Source of the DNA: CAZYPU01 sp964649665 | GTDB lineage: Bacteria > Omnitrophota > Gorgyraeia > JABMRN01 > RBG-13-46-9 | Direction: 5' to 3' | Assembly: GCA_964649665.1 (NCBI GenBank) | Contig: CAZYPU010000019.1 | Span: forward strand, 1 to 19,180 | DNA: 19,180 bases | In this document: piece after piece, positions 7,045 to 15,500 of the stretch | How the letters are laid out: each line of letters begins with the position of its first letter | Numbering within the stretch: the first letter of the stretch is position 1 | Notes under the pieces: model-generated | Database searches by the model: none | Told to the model about the DNA's origin: nothing | The model's input: only the letters and a program-made list of their open reading frames with translations | Position numbers and translations under genes: made by a program

Positions 7045-8022
7045 TTATTTCGATTTTTCGAGGGTAGGGGTTTCGGGGAGGTCGAGTTTTATGGTGGAAT
7101 CGATGTTATCCTTGAAGCGCCTTATGTGCGCGTCGCCGGTCACGTAGGCGTCCTGTGCCTTATTCAGGGCGGCGCCTATGTCTTCGTATTTGGAGTAGAA
7201 ATGGCGGAAATTTCTTTCGATTTTCGTGAGCGCCTCCTGGAGTTTTTTCGCGCTTTTGATTATGTCGAGGTTGCGCACGCCCATCAGCACGATCTGGAGG
7301 AACGCGTAAAAAGTGTTGGGACTTACCGGTACGACCTTGTTGTTGCGCGCGTACTCGTATATGCCGCAGGGCTCGCCGAGAAAATTCTTTTCCGCGATGG
7401 TTTCATAGTATATGGATTCGGAGGGGATGAACATGAGCGCGAAGTCAGACGTCCCTTTGTGGGGTTTTATGTATTTATTGCGGATGGAGCTTATCTGGGT
7501 TTTAAGCCCGTTTTCATAAAGTTTCCAGTTCTGTTTTTTATCGTCATCCCTTTCGGCCGTCAGGTATCTTTCGTATATTTCACGGGGGAATTTTGCGTCA
7601 ATGGGAATCACGACACCCTTGTATTTTATCACCGCATCAACCCTTTCCCCGCCTTCGATGGTGAACTGCCTTTGCCAAAGTTTCGGCGCCACTCGCTCGA
7701 GCATTTCCTCCAGGATTTCCTCGCCGTAATTACCCCTCAACTTTGGCGTCTGTAAAAGGTACTTGAGAGAATTTCCGAGCTCTGTAACCTCTTTCTGGTG
7801 ATGCATCATTTTTTCAAGCGTCGCGCCCATGCTGTTTATTGTCTCGAGCGTTTTCACGGCGTGAACAGATATTATATCCTTGGATCTTTCCATTTCGCCG
7901 CGGGCGGTTTCAATTGATGATCGGATTTTATCTTCGGCCAGCATGGTTCTTGAAAATTTCAATATCGAGAAGACGACAAGCCCTATCAGGATTGCCAGGA
8001 GCGCGACTATCAGCGTTTCCAT
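7045..8022 (-). CDS. rmuC: RmuC family protein
   Basis: RmuC proteins are thought to limit inversions at short inverted repeats and are related to nucleases; biochemical function is not settled. The 325-residue protein has one N-terminal membrane helix (about 4-22), a helical, coiled-coil-like segment (about 28-90) and the RmuC domain (about 105-300). Conserved pieces RGNYGEEILEEML, IPIDAKFP and FALMFIPSESIYYE are visible. The length is shorter than E. coli RmuC, mostly in the coiled-coil part. It overlaps the patatin gene by 13 nt and is the last gene of its operon. An anti-inversion role is noteworthy here because the next intergenic stretch is a perfect inverted repeat, but that may be chance. 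Confidence 0.92.
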   Translation of the reverse strand: METLIVALLAILIGLVVFSILKFSRTMLAEDKIRSSIETARGEMERSKDIISVHAVKTLETINSMGATLEKMMHHQKEVTELGNSLKYLLQTPKLRGNYGEEILEEMLERVAPKLWQRQFTIEGGERVDAVIKYKGVVIPIDAKFPREIYERYLTAERDDDKKQNWKLYENGLKTQISSIRNKYIKPHKGTSDFALMFIPSESIYYETIAEKNFLGEPCGIYEYARNNKVVPVSPNTFYAFLQIVLMGVRNLDIIKSAKKLQEALTKIERNFRHFYSKYEDIGAALNKAQDAYVTGDAHIRRFKDNIDSTIKLDLPETPTLEKSK

Positions 8023-8810
8023 AAATTGGTGTTTAACCCTAATAATTTGCAGATTTGCGGGATTGCGGCCCGGGCCGCGGTCTCCCCGTCCGATATGGCC
8101 CTTTTGGCCTGGTCAAAGGCGAACTGGTCGATGTTGTGCAGTTTCGGTTTTATGATGACGTCGGCCTGCATTGATTGGTATGCGTCCAGTTCTTTGCCCA
8201 TGATCTGGATGGATTGTATAAACAGCTGGAACAGGTTTTCAAGTTTTCCGGCTTTAACGCAGAAACCGACATCCACCGCGATTACGATAGTGGCCCCGAG
8301 CCGCCGCGCCATTTTCGCGGGGATGCTGTTCCGTATGCCGCCATCCGCCAGTTTTCTGTCGTCTATTGCAACGGGCGGAAAAATGCCCGGCCATGAACAA
8401 CTCGCCTTGATAATCTCCTGCAGGTTCCCTTTCGTGTAAACAAGTTCTTCTCCGGTCTCAATATCGGTGGCAGTTATGGCGATGGGTATCTGCGCGTCCT
8501 CGAAATCTTTTCCGTCGGTGAATTCGCGTATTACCTTCCCCAGCTTTTTTCCTTTCAGTGCCGACATCCTGGAAATCGAAAAATCAGTCAGCTTATCCAT
8601 CGTAAACCCTAAAGCGGCCTCCTCCATCCTGTAGGTGGGAATGCCTACGCTGTAGCCGGCGCCGACAAAACTGCCGATACTTGAACCGACGATAAGGTCA
8701 ATGGGGATGCGCTCGCGCTCCAGCACCTTCAGGACGCCTATGTTGGCGAGGCCGCGTGCGGCACCCCCGCCCAGCGCTAATGCGACTTTTCGTTTTTTAA
8801 GAAAGGTCAT
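8010..8810 (-). CDS. Patatin-like phospholipase, RssA/NTE type
   Basis: Predicted serine acyl hydrolase of 266 residues. The oxyanion loop GGGAARG (14-20), nucleophile elbow GSSIG with Ser44 (42-46) and catalytic DGG with Asp156 (156-158) make up the full patatin Ser-Asp dyad. No signal peptide or membrane helix is apparent, so a cytosolic or membrane-surface enzyme acting on phospholipid or lysophospholipid is likely; the true substrate is unknown. Its ATG overlaps the MEMO gene stop as ATGA and its 3' end overlaps rmuC by 13 nt, so all four genes of this operon are translationally linked. Confidence 0.9.
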   Translation of the reverse strand: MTFLKKRKVALALGGGAARGLANIGVLKVLERERIPIDLIVGSSIGSFVGAGYSVGIPTYRMEEAALGFTMDKLTDFSISRMSALKGKKLGKVIREFTDGKDFEDAQIPIAITATDIETGEELVYTKGNLQEIIKASCSWPGIFPPVAIDDRKLADGGIRNSIPAKMARRLGATIVIAVDVGFCVKAGKLENLFQLFIQSIQIMGKELDAYQSMQADVIIKPKLHNIDQFAFDQAKRAISDGETAARAAIPQICKLLGLNTNLWKR

Positions 8811-9613
8811 CGGTAAATCACCACGCCCGCGTATCCCACAACCTCGGAATAATCGCCTGAGGCATCGCCGCTTGTCTTATAGCTTATGAGTTTGGTTTTT
8901 TTGGCGCCGAGGGCAACGCTCGCCTGCATCATAACCGCGGCAGGGGCAAAACCGCACATGCTGATGCCGTATTTTTTTATTGCCCCCAGAAAGCCGTCGG
9001 TATCAAGGGAAAGTATTTTTTCTATCGCGAGCATATCTTTTTTCTTCGCGGATTCGTGCGGCTCATAATGCGTCATGTCGCTGGAGGCTATGATCGTAAC
9101 ATCTTTTTTTGAGGCCCTTACCGCTTTCGCAAGTTCCGTTCCCATGCCCTCATAGGCCTTCGCGTCCGCGGAGGAAATCACTATAGGAACAAAAGTGAAG
9201 TTTTTATTCAGGGATTGGAGAAACGGGAGCTGAACCTCGATAGAATGCTCACCGTCGTGGCAGGCGCGGTCGGCCGATATGTATTCGGAGTCTTTCAGGA
9301 TAGCCCCCGCCAGTTCATCATCAATCTTGACATCGCCGAGCGGCGTTTTCCAGGCTCTTTGCCAGTCCAGGCCGAACGGTTTTCCGCGGCCGGTATGATT
9401 CGGCCCGAGGACTATATATACGGCTTTCGGCTTTATCGAAGAGAGTACTTCGCCGGCAACTCCGCCGGAATACGCATAACCCGCATGCGGAGAAATAACG
9501 CCTATCGCGTCGATTTTTTCTTTTTTTTGCCCCACGAGGCCCGATACCTCTTTCGCAAGAAGCGATGGGTTTGCCGTGTAAAACTGACCCGCCACAGCAG
9601 GCTTTCGTATCAT
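8807..9613 (-). CDS. MEMO-family protein (AmmeMemoRadiSam system protein B)
   Basis: A 268-residue protein of the MEMO family (COG1355), structurally related to class III extradiol dioxygenases. Conserved stretches are SPHAGYAYSGGVAG, LGPNHTGRG, the metal-region HDGEHSIEVQLPFL, SSDMTHYEPH and a C-terminal MCGFAPAAVMM. In many bacteria it is encoded with an AMMECR1 protein and a radical SAM enzyme; neither is in the window. The start is placed at the ATG at 9613, which overlaps the M16 stop as ATGA; a longer reading to 9655 adds 14 residues with no family resemblance that lie inside the M16 gene. Cellular function is not established. Confidence 0.9.
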   Translation of the reverse strand: MIRKPAVAGQFYTANPSLLAKEVSGLVGQKKEKIDAIGVISPHAGYAYSGGVAGEVLSSIKPKAVYIVLGPNHTGRGKPFGLDWQRAWKTPLGDVKIDDELAGAILKDSEYISADRACHDGEHSIEVQLPFLQSLNKNFTFVPIVISSADAKAYEGMGTELAKAVRASKKDVTIIASSDMTHYEPHESAKKKDMLAIEKILSLDTDGFLGAIKKYGISMCGFAPAAVMMQASVALGAKKTKLISYKTSGDASGDYSEVVGYAGVVIYR

Positions 9614-12231
9614 CGCGAAGACGCCTCTTTTCTGCCGTAAACCGTAGCCACGCAAGCACGGTTTAAATCTATGTATTTTTTCGATACTTCCAAAACACCC
9701 TCTTGCCCTACATCCGAAATTTGCCGGGAATACTTCTCGTAAGCATCATAACCCATGCCGTAGAGTTCGTCAAGAGCCATTTTATATGCCAGCCCGGCAT
9801 TGGACTGGAGGGATATTTTCTGCCTGCCGATCAGGGAGCTTTTAGCAAGCCGGATTTCTTCCTCCGTCACGTTTGCTTTCGCCGCTTTTTCCAATTCGGC
9901 GAAGAGTATATTTTTTGCTTTTTCAACGTGCTTTTCGTCGGTGGCGACATATGACGCAACGAGGCCGGTTTCAATGCCGGGTGAAGAAAAAACGCCCAGA
10001 GCGTACGACAAGCCCAAATCATCCCTTATTGACCTGTAAAGGCGGCCGTTTTCGCCCGAGAGAACGGAAGACAGGACGGCCAGGCGGTACTTATCCTTGC
10101 CTTCGAAGGTTGCGCCCCGGAAACCGACAAGAACAAGTGATTGCTCTCGTGCCATATCGCAGGCCACATTTTTGGCGGCGATTAAAGGCGCGGGCTCGGG
10201 TCTTTTTGCGCGCAACGGACCTTCCCTCAAAACGGATAAAAGTTTTTCTATTTCGCTTTTCATGTCCTTGGCCCGAAAATCGCCCACGATAGACACCACC
10301 CCCTCGCGCGCTACGGCAAATTCGTGGTAGAAATTCAGGACGTCCTCTCTTGTTATATTTTTTACGGACTCGACCTCGCCGAGCGCTCTCATGCCGTACG
10401 GATAATTTTCAAAAAGCGCCTTTCGAAGATTCAGGAACCCGGTGCTGTAGACATCGTCCTCCTCGGCCTTTATGGCGGCGTATATTTTCTCTTTTTTCTT
10501 TTCAATCTCTTCTTCGGGAAAAACGGAATTCGTGAGAATGTCGGAAAGCATAAGAAGCGCGATAGGCGTATCTGCGCTCATACATTCCATGGAAATTCCG
10601 AATGAGTTCTTTCCGCTAAAATACGATATGCTTCCCCCGCGGCTTTCGAGAAATGGTTTAATTTGATGCTCGTTTCTTTTTTTTGTGCCCTTGAGCAGCA
10701 GCGCGCTTGTTAAGTTGGAAATGCCATTATTCGCTTTTGTCTCGGCCATCAGCCCGCCGGGAAAAACACAGACTATGGAGACCTTCGGAAGCCGCGGGTT
10801 TTCCTTTAAGATAAGGCGTATACCGTTTGCGAGCACTACCCGTTGCGGCGCAGGCCGGCCCTCTCCCGAGACTACGGCCCCTGATAAAGAACCTGTCTGC
10901 GCAGGTGAAACCTCTTCATGCGCCTCCGGCAACAAATATGAAACCGTCAGATTGTTTTTGTTCAAATATTTTTTCGCCGCGCGGCGCACGGCGTTACTGT
11001 CTACTTTTTTCACGTTTTCTACGTACTTTTCAAAAAAGGAAGCCTCTCCGGCCAGAAACTCGCCCTGCGAAACCGCCCCGGCCAGGCCGCCGGTTGTTTC
11101 AAGTGAGTCGATATAGCCTGATATAACTATGTTCCTGGCCGCTTCCAGTTCCGTTTTTTTCACGCCCCTCTCCGCTATTTTTTTAATTTCGTTCAGGATT
11201 TCCTTCTCTGCCTTCTCAAGCTTTTCATAGTCGCCTACCCCGTAGACGATAAACAGGCCCGGGTATTTCGGAGTGTAGTTAAAGGCGCCTACCGTATAAA
11301 GAAGGCGTTCGCCCTTGACCAGTCTGCGGGTAAGCCGTGAGCCGTCCCAGTCGCCCAGTATTATGCCGAGAATGTCCAGGGCGTAAACGTCGTTGTCCGA
11401 GAGGGATACGGTATGATAGCCCATCGCCAGATATCCGAGATTTATCGGCGCATGTCCCTTTAAAAATCGCGGTGAATTCTGGGGCGGTTCGGCCGGCACA
11501 AAACCGCCGGAGGGCCGCTTCCTTTTGTTTTTTTCAAATATTTTTTTTATCTGCGGGAACATCTTCTCCGCATCAATGTCGCCGACAACCGCGAGGATGG
11601 TATTGTCCGGAGCGTAGCGCACTGAGTGGTGCCCTGCGAGATCCTCGCGGGTAAGCCCCTTAAAAAGTTCCTCGTATCCTATAATCGGAATTTTGTACGG
11701 GTGTTCAAGATAAGATGTTTCCCAGAGCTGCCGCATGACGCGTCTCGAGGGATCGTCGTTATTAAGCTTTATCTCCTTTAATATAACCTGTTTTTCTTTT
11801 TCGACCTCTTCGGCTCGAAAGGCGGGGTGAAAGAGAATATCCTCCATTAGTTCGAGCGCTTCGCCGGCGCGTTCGGCCGGCACGGTGATGGCGTATGTCG
11901 CGCTGTCAAGGCCTGTCCAGGCGTTCATGGTCCCGCCGAAGGATTTGACCTCTTTCTCTATGTCGCCCGGTTTTCTTTCGGCAGTTCCCTTGAAAAGCGT
12001 GTGTTCGATGAAGTGCGATATTCCGGTGCCGGCGTAAGCGCCTTCCGAGGAAAGGCCCGCGTCCACGGTTGCCATAATGCTTACGACGGGGTTTGCGTGT
12101 TCCTCTTTTACGATTATCGTTAAGCCGTTATCCAGGATACGCTTGGAGAGCGGCTCTTCCGCCGTCCGGCAGAGGGATGGCGCCGCAAACGCCAAGAGGA
12201 CCGACAATATAAGGGCGACTTTTTTCGGCAA
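9610..12231 (-). CDS. M16 zinc peptidase with two M16 units, exported
   Basis: Predicted inverzincin-type metalloprotease (pitrilysin/processing-peptidase family) of 873 residues carrying two full M16 repeats in one chain. The N-terminal unit has the inverted zinc motif HFIEH (73-77) with the third ligand Glu153 exactly 76 residues further on, so it is the active half. The second unit (about 455-860) lacks HxxEH and should be the inactive clamp half. A signal peptide (about 1-24, KKVALILSVLLAFAAPSL) predicts export to the periplasm; Cys21 is not in a good lipobox. The start codon is TTG at 12231, supported by AAGGAG 9 nt upstream and by the signal peptide beginning there; no ATG lies nearby. 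It leads the operon and overlaps the MEMO gene by 4 nt. Confidence 0.9.
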   Translation of the reverse strand: MPKKVALILSVLLAFAAPSLCRTAEEPLSKRILDNGLTIIVKEEHANPVVSIMATVDAGLSSEGAYAGTGISHFIEHTLFKGTAERKPGDIEKEVKSFGGTMNAWTGLDSATYAITVPAERAGEALELMEDILFHPAFRAEEVEKEKQVILKEIKLNNDDPSRRVMRQLWETSYLEHPYKIPIIGYEELFKGLTREDLAGHHSVRYAPDNTILAVVGDIDAEKMFPQIKKIFEKNKRKRPSGGFVPAEPPQNSPRFLKGHAPINLGYLAMGYHTVSLSDNDVYALDILGIILGDWDGSRLTRRLVKGERLLYTVGAFNYTPKYPGLFIVYGVGDYEKLEKAEKEILNEIKKIAERGVKKTELEAARNIVISGYIDSLETTGGLAGAVSQGEFLAGEASFFEKYVENVKKVDSNAVRRAAKKYLNKNNLTVSYLLPEAHEEVSPAQTGSLSGAVVSGEGRPAPQRVVLANGIRLILKENPRLPKVSIVCVFPGGLMAETKANNGISNLTSALLLKGTKKRNEHQIKPFLESRGGSISYFSGKNSFGISMECMSADTPIALLMLSDILTNSVFPEEEIEKKKEKIYAAIKAEEDDVYSTGFLNLRKALFENYPYGMRALGEVESVKNITREDVLNFYHEFAVAREGVVSIVGDFRAKDMKSEIEKLLSVLREGPLRAKRPEPAPLIAAKNVACDMAREQSLVLVGFRGATFEGKDKYRLAVLSSVLSGENGRLYRSIRDDLGLSYALGVFSSPGIETGLVASYVATDEKHVEKAKNILFAELEKAAKANVTEEEIRLAKSSLIGRQKISLQSNAGLAYKMALDELYGMGYDAYEKYSRQISDVGQEGVLEVSKKYIDLNRACVATVYGRKEASSR

Positions 12232-12244
12232 AATATTTTGCTCC

Positions 12245-12265
12245 TTTCCTTACAGTATAAGGAAA
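12245..12265. promoter_or_regulatory. Candidate operator over the M16 operon -10 box
   Basis: TTTCCTTA (12245-12252) and TAAGGAAA (12258-12265) form a perfect 8-bp inverted repeat with a 5-nt spacer. The 21-bp site covers the -10 hexamer and the likely transcription start. Size and symmetry fit a dimeric repressor site, but no regulator gene is adjacent, and an RNA hairpin near the 5' end of the message is an alternative. Confidence 0.5.
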
Positions 12266-12281
12266 ATATCGCGTTAGTCAA
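12254..12281 (-). promoter_or_regulatory. Sigma70-type promoter for the M16-MEMO-patatin-rmuC operon
   Basis: On the minus strand TTGACT (12281-12276) and TATACT (12259-12254) are separated by 16 nt, each matching consensus at 5/6 positions. The TTG start of the M16 gene is 22 nt past the -10 box, with AAGGAG between. The -35 box lies 13 nt from the edge of the 12295-12594 inserted element. Confidence 0.75.
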
Positions 12282-12327
12282 GCAAACAATCAGCGCAATA
12301 ACTCAGCTCGCGACAGTTACTTTTCTA

Positions 12328-12445
12328 CTGTCATCCTGGGGAGGCCTGTCTCCGACCCTACGGGTCGTAGACCCGGAGGGAAAGGCCGACGAAGGATCTT
12401 TTCGTTAAGATCCTTCGCACCCCTGCGGGGTGCTCAGGATGACAG
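12328..12445. repeat. 118-bp palindromic repeat nested in E1
   Basis: Bounded by the perfect inverted repeat CTGTCATCCTG (12328-12338) and CAGGATGACAG (12435-12445). Inside are further hairpins: CGAAGGATCTT/AAGATCCTTCG (12390-12400, 12407-12417), GACCCTACGGGTC and CCCCTGCGGGG. This 'GTCATCCTGAG...gaaggatct...agatccttc' class is a familiar dispersed repeat in bacterial genomes. It abuts the left arm of E1 exactly, sharing its last base, and occupies the place where the second E1 subterminal block would be expected, which suggests it inserted into E1 or replaced part of it. Confidence 0.8.
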
Positions 12446-12448
12446 AGA

Positions 12449-12504
12449 CCCTGAGGTGCCAGGCACCTTAGGTGAGCATATCCAAGGTGCCTGGCACCTC
12501 AGGG
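12449..12504. repeat. 21-bp perfect hairpin with GGTGCCAGGCACC core, centre of E1
   Basis: The arms 12449-12469 and 12484-12504 are exactly complementary over 21 bp, leaving a 14-nt loop. Each arm is itself a palindrome (GGTGCCAGGCACC), so the DNA can form either one long hairpin or two small cruciforms. Closely related to 18353-18420 in E2 and to 7012-7040. Confidence 0.85.
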
Positions 12505-12597
12505 CGGGATCGGCGTAGTTTTAAGGCTCTCATACAGACCCTCTCTCGGCTGTAGGTTAAGTAGAAAGGTAACTGTCGCGGGTTGAGTTATCAGCAA

Positions 12598-15500
12598 TCA
12601 GCCAACCGTCGTATGGCGGGTAATGCGTAATGCAATATCGTCGATGACCGCGTAAACGCAAGGTATGAATATAAGGGTAAGCGTCGTTCCGAAAAGTAGC
12701 CCCCAGCTCAATGTAAGCGCCGCCGGCTGCAGGAACGGATCGAGCCCGCCGATCCCATAAGCGACCGGCGCGAGAGCGATAAATGTCGTAATTGTAGTAA
12801 GGAGAACCGGACGCAGCCTTAAACTACCGGCTTCTATTATGGATTTGCGCCTATCCATGCCCTGAATTCGCAACCGGTTAATAAAGTCAACCAGAATAAT
12901 GGAATCATTTACTACAACGCCGACTAAGCCGACAATGCCGAGAAACGCCAAAAAGCTGAATTCCATATTGTGTGCTACCAGGGCAAAAAGCGCGCCTGAA
13001 ATCCCAAATACTATCGCTATCATTATGATAAAGGGCTGGATCAGCGAGTTGAACTTTGTCGCGAGTATCAGAAATATCAAAAAGAAGGCCAGCATAAATG
13101 CCTTTATGAGGTTTCCGAATGCCTCCACGGTATCCTTTTCTTCGCCGCCGTACGTTACCGTGTACCCCAAATGCTCGGTCTCGACATCTTTGAACTTTTT
13201 TTTCAAAAGCGCGTTTGCCCTGACAGCCGTCATGTTTTTTTCATCTACCGTGGCCATTACCCTTAAAGCCCTTTTGCCATCGAGATGTTTATATGACTCA
13301 AGTTGTTTTTGTTTTTTAAAAGATGCCACGTTTTTAAGATTTATAAGGTTGCCGCTTTTGTTGGGTATGACTATTCTTTGAAAAACATTTTCGTCTTTCC
13401 GTTCTTCCTTGGGGAAGCGCACAACAATATCTATCTCCTCCTCTGCCTTGGTCTGCTTGATTGCCGTGGCGGTTCCGCCGCCGACAGCATTTCTTACGGC
13501 TTCGGCTATATCCTGCGTTGTGAGGAATGCGCTTGAGGCTCTTTTTTCATCGACCTCGACAGTAATCTCGTCATTTCCGAACTTGTAGTCCGTATCAATG
13601 TCTGTCACTCCGCTTAAGGTTTTAAGGTATGTTATATACTTTTGCGCTATCTCATTTAGAACGGTGTAATCGTCGCCTTTTATCTTGATATCGACTGCTT
13701 TGCCCATAGGCGGTCCGCCCCGCACCTGCTCAAATCTGACTTTTTCAAGCCCCTCCACAATTTTCAATTTATCCCGTAGCGAATCAATAATCTGGATGGC
13801 GCTTCTTTTGCGCTTGGCCTCCGGCGTAAGGTATACGTTAACCTGGACCAAGTGGCTTCCTCTTCGCATGTACGGGTCCATGGTCCGGCCCTCTGAAATA
13901 TTGCCGACACTAGTTACGTAGCTGTCAAGTTCATTGCCCGGCAGTGTTTCAACGATTTCCTCCAGCTGGTGCGAAAGGACGGCAGTCTTATCAAGGCTGG
14001 TCCCGATGGGCGCTTCGGCCCGCAGGTAGAATTCCTCTACCCCCTTATGGGGAAAGGCGACAACGCGCAGCCCTATTTTAAGCCACACCATAAGCAGTAT
14101 AAACGCTATTACAAAAATACCTATGGTTTTATACCTATTTTTTATCGCTTTTGATATAGCCCTTGTATAAAAATTACGGACCCTGTCAAACCAGTGCAGT
14201 CGCTCTAATCTCTTTTTATCCAGAGCGCTCTTCGGTGCCCTTGCAAAATCCGCCAGGTGCGAGGGAAGTATTATAAACGCTTCAAAAAGAGACGCTGAAA
14301 GCGCCACTATGACGACGATTGGTATTTGCTTTACGAATTTACCTATGATGCCGGTCATGAATACCAGTGGCAGAAATGCGACTATTGTCGTGATTATTGT
14401 GGTAGTCACAGCGGGAATGACCTCTTCAGTTCCCCTGACGGCAGCTTCTTTAGGAGGCATACCCTTTTCTATGTAGCGGAATGTGTTTTCGGACACAATG
14501 ATGCCGTCGTCCACTATCATGCCCAAGACGATGATGAGCCCGAACATTGACATCATGTTTATGCTCATGCCGGTTGCCAGCATAAAACCCAGCGTTATGG
14601 AAAAAGCGATTGGAATACCTGCCGCCGTAAAAAAAGCCACTCTTTTTGTCATAAAAAGCCGCAGTGTTATAAGCACCAGTATTATTCCTACGATACCGTT
14701 ATTTCGCAGGATATTTAAGCGTCTTTTTATATAAATTGACATGTCGTCGAGCGTATAAACGTGAAGATTTTCGGGAATACTCTTCTTGAATTTTTCCACA
14801 ACCTCTTTTGTCCTGCTGACGAGCTCTATGGCGTCGGCCTTTTCCTTTTTCAACACTATAAGGTTGATGGCGCGCGTTCCGAATGACTTTGTAACCTCAT
14901 TCTCATCTTCAAAAGCGTCGCGCACTCTGGCAACATCTTTTATGCGCAGCCAGTCTCCAATATCGCTCGCGCGTATTATTGTTTCCTCGATATCTTTGTT
15001 GCTCAAGAATTCCCCGCTTGTCCTCACGATATATTCCGTATTTTCCCCTCTCATGGTACCGGCCGGAAGATTCAGATTTCTTGCGCGCAAGGCCTCCATT
15101 ATCTCTTCCAGCGAGACATAATATTCCCTAAGTTTTTTCGGATCAATTTCCACCCAGATCTCCCTGTCGCGCCAGCCCCTTCTTTGCACCCGCGCGACTT
15201 CGGATATATCCAATAACATGCTCTCAAGTGATTCAGCGTATCCCTGGAGCTCAAACTCGTCTTGGGCGCCGCTTAAGGCAATCTCTATAACGGGAATTAG
15301 CTTCATGTTCATTTCCTGGACAAATGGGTCTTCGGCGTCAGCCGGCAGGTCTTTTATTTTGTCGACGGCCCTTTGGATGTCATTCACTATTTTGCTTTTA
15401 TCCTTGGCGTCGGGATTTATTTTTATATATATAGTGGATATATTACTTCCAGAAATAGACCTTATCTCCTCTATATCGTCTACTTCCCTTAATTCTTTTT

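Larger units (their letters stand above)
12295..12594. mobile_element. Element E1: 300-bp MITE-like insertion with TIRs and 8-bp target duplication
   Basis: Ends 12298-12328 and 12561-12591 are 31-nt inverted repeats with three mismatches (core CGCGACAGTTAC). Three bases outside each arm stands the same 8-mer, CAATCAGC, at 12287-12294 and 12595-12602, as expected for a duplicated target. No reading frame for a transposase is present, so it would be non-autonomous. Inside are a 118-bp nested repeat (12328-12445), a long hairpin (12449-12504) and a subterminal block, about 12515-12560, that recurs twice in element E2. The right copy of the 8-mer includes the RND stop codon, so the insertion point was the very end of that gene. 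Together with the M16 promoter region this explains the whole gap 12232-12597. Confidence 0.75.

Noticed and set aside
9614..9655. Longer start for the MEMO gene adding 14 residues
   Set aside because: The added residues lie inside the M16 gene, resemble nothing in the family, and the ATG at 9613 makes the ATGA overlap typical of this operon.
12515..12594. Possible cobalamin or cyclic-di-GMP riboswitch, suggested by conserved-looking AGTCTG and GCGACAGTTACC pieces
   Set aside because: The core boxes of those classes do not line up in order or spacing, and the block lies downstream of stop codons rather than ahead of genes on the coding strand.
12232..12597. CRISPR-like array, because GGTGCCAGGCACC units repeat closely
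   Set aside because: The copies are inverted, not direct repeats at regular spacing, and no unique spacers or cas genes are present.
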